This document shows, in pieces, positions 42,383-43,597 of a stretch of DNA of 43,597 nt (positions are counted from its first letter, which is position 1; each line of letters starts with the position of its first letter). The notes beneath the pieces were generated by a model. It made no database searches. It was not told the origin of the DNA and was given only the letters and a program-made list of their open reading frames with translations. Both the position numbers and the translations under genes were made by a program. The DNA comes from Paenibacillus maysiensis (lineage in GTDB: Bacteria > Bacillota > Bacilli > Paenibacillales > Paenibacillaceae). Location of the stretch: NCBI RefSeq assembly GCF_000520815.1, contig NZ_ASRY01000237.1:1-43597 (forward strand), given 5' to 3'.

Positions 42383-43597
42383 TCACCCTCCTGTGATACC
42401 GCTCTTGCTCAAAGCGGCTTCTTCTTCACCACATTGTACTGCCTTCATGACGGCTCTTGCCTTATTTCGGCACTCGCGATATTCCCTGTACGGGTCTGAG
42501 TCAATGACAATGCCTGCACCTGCCTGTAAATAGGCCGTGCTGCCTCTGACAGCTAGTGTTCTTATTATAATATTTAATTCCATATTGCCGTTATAGTCAA
42601 TCCATCCCATGGACCCTGTATAAGGACCGCGCCGGACAGGCTCTAATTCTTCAATAATCTCCATAGTACGCACCTTGGGCGCTCCGGTAATGGTTCCCCC
42701 CGGAAAGGTAGCAGCAATCACATCTAAAGCGGTACGACCCGCGGCCAGCTTACCCTCTACTTGAGAAACGAGATGCATCACGTGCGAATAGTACTCGACA
42801 GTCAGCAGCTCCGGCACATGCACCGTTCCGTATTCAGCAATCCGGCCGATATCATTACGTTCCAGATCGACGAGCATAATATGCTCGGCACGCTCTTTTT
42901 CGCTCGATAGCAGCTCGGCAGCCATGGCGCTATCCTCTTCCGGTGTCAGTCCGCGCCTTCTCGTACCTGCAATGGGACGTGCGCTGACGCGACCATCTTC
43001 CAGCTTAACCAACAATTCCGGCGAACCGCTGACGATTCGTAAATCCGGCATACGCAGCAGGCCCATGTAAGGGGAAGGGTTCAGCAGGCGAAGCCACTCA
43101 TAGATATCCTCAGGTTGGGCTACCAGCGTACGTTGCTGACGAATCGACAGGTTTACCTGAAACACGTCACCTTGTGCAATGTATTCCTGCACGCGCTTTA
43201 CGGCGCGTTCAAAGTCCTCTTGGTTGAAAGCTGCTTTCCAGCCTTCTGCTTCATGATGAGTAGCGAACAGCTCTTCTTCGGCAAGTCTTACGCAACGGCG
43301 AATATAAGCAGGGTCAGCTGCTCCGGCTTGTATGATGTTTTCCCACTGGGTCAGCATACGTTCTGCACGCTGGACAGCTTCTGCGTAATATTCGGAAAGT
43401 ATGGCTTTCTGCTGATCCAAAGCGACATCATCGACATTGACGGTGTTACTACTGATGGTATCCAAGTGAACAGGTGTGGGCGTATGAACAGCGCAATAAA
43501 TACGGCCTTCCTCATGATCATAGATCCATAGCTCGTTCACTTGCATCCATACATAGTCTGGTATGCCTGCATCGTCTGCTGCCTGTATCGGTAGGGG
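42383..43597 (-). CDS. pabB: Aminodeoxychorismate synthase component I (5'-truncated by window edge)
   Basis: The C-terminal 404 residues of the chorismate-utilising subunit are present; the frame stays open to position 43597, so the gene begins outside the window. Motifs of the chorismate-binding fold are present: [39 protein letters not shown] and [10 protein letters not shown]. The motif is PIAGT, as in TrpE and one class of PabB, not PIKGT as in E. coli PabB. Because pabA, pabC and folP follow directly, the folate role is favoured. It is probably the first gene of the folate operon. Confidence 0.9.
   Translation of the reverse strand, partial: PLPIQAADDAGIPDYVWMQVNELWIYDHEEGRIYCAVHTPTPVHLDTISSNTVNVDDVALDQQKAILSEYYAEAVQRAERMLTQWENIIQAGAADPAYIRRCVRLAEEELFATHHEAEGWKAAFNQEDFERAVKRVQEYIAQGDVFQVNLSIRQQRTLVAQPEDIYEWLRLLNPSPYMGLLRMPDLRIVSGSPELLVKLEDGRVSARPIAGTRRRGLTPEEDSAMAAELLSSEKERAEHIMLVDLERNDIGRIAEYGTVHVPELLTVEYYSHVMHLVSQVEGKLAAGRTALDVIAATFPGGTITGAPKVRTMEIIEELEPVRRGPYTGSMGWIDYNGNMELNIIIRTLAVRGSTAYLQAGAGIVIDSDPYREYRECRNKARAVMKAVQCGEEEAALSKSGITGG

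Overview
The window looks like a chromosomal segment of Paenibacillus polymyxa or a close relative. A six-module, 7,909-residue non-ribosomal peptide synthetase (NRPS) has specificity codes and epimerase positions that match the antifungal lipopeptide fusaricidin (LI-F). The flanking gene order is the classic Bacillales block pabB-pabA-pabC-folP-folB-folK-yazB-dusB-(greA)-lysS followed by an rRNA operon. Species and product are inferred from recognised families and remembered literature; no database was searched.

Layout, left to right. Positions 1-300 hold the tandem promoters and leader of a minus-strand rRNA operon whose 16S gene lies just outside the window. Positions 598-1632 (+) encode a membrane-anchored alpha/beta hydrolase that converges on the NRPS gene across a shared hairpin terminator. 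Positions 1742-32449 (-) are one tightly packed seven-gene operon, transcribed fusG-F-E-D-C-B-A: enoyl-ACP reductase, AMP-forming acyl ligase, CoA-type aldehyde dehydrogenase, thiamine-diphosphate enzyme, ketosynthase, hydroxyacyl-ACP dehydratase and the NRPS. A 566-base upstream region (32450-33024) is rich in inverted repeats. Then come a small membrane-protein gene (33025-33552, -), a KtrB-type potassium-channel subunit (33852-35189, -), lysS, greA, dusB, yazB and the folate operon up to a 5'-truncated pabB at the right edge. Except for the hydrolase, every gene is on the minus strand, co-oriented with the rRNA operon.

How the genes work together. FusF, FusE and FusD probably prepare a guanidino-bearing primer. 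FusC, FusB and FusG, together with host FabG, ACP and malonyl-ACP, should elongate it to 15-guanidino-3-hydroxypentadecanoate. The starter C domain of FusA attaches this acid to L-Thr. FusA then adds Val/Ile (epimerised), a bulky hydrophobic residue (Tyr/Val/Ile/Phe), Thr (epimerised), Asn (epimerised) and D-Ala, and the C-terminal thioesterase closes the lactone. Ten-residue A-domain codes read from the sequence are DFWNIGMVHK, DAFWFGCTFK, DASTLAGVCK, DFWNIGMVHK, DLTKIGEVGK and DFPNFCIVYK.

The least understood and most interesting part is primer chemistry. The thiamine enzyme has Gln in place of the near-universal catalytic Glu. The aldehyde dehydrogenase keeps its Cys but has lost the Glu base, which fits thioester formation. 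The C15 chain has odd parity, which simple arginine-to-4-guanidinobutyryl priming cannot give. Other items are a 184-bp inverted repeat upstream of the operon containing two convergent homologous mini-ORFs, a candidate operator in the fus leader, and a palindromic element with an 8-bp flanking repeat inside the folate operon.
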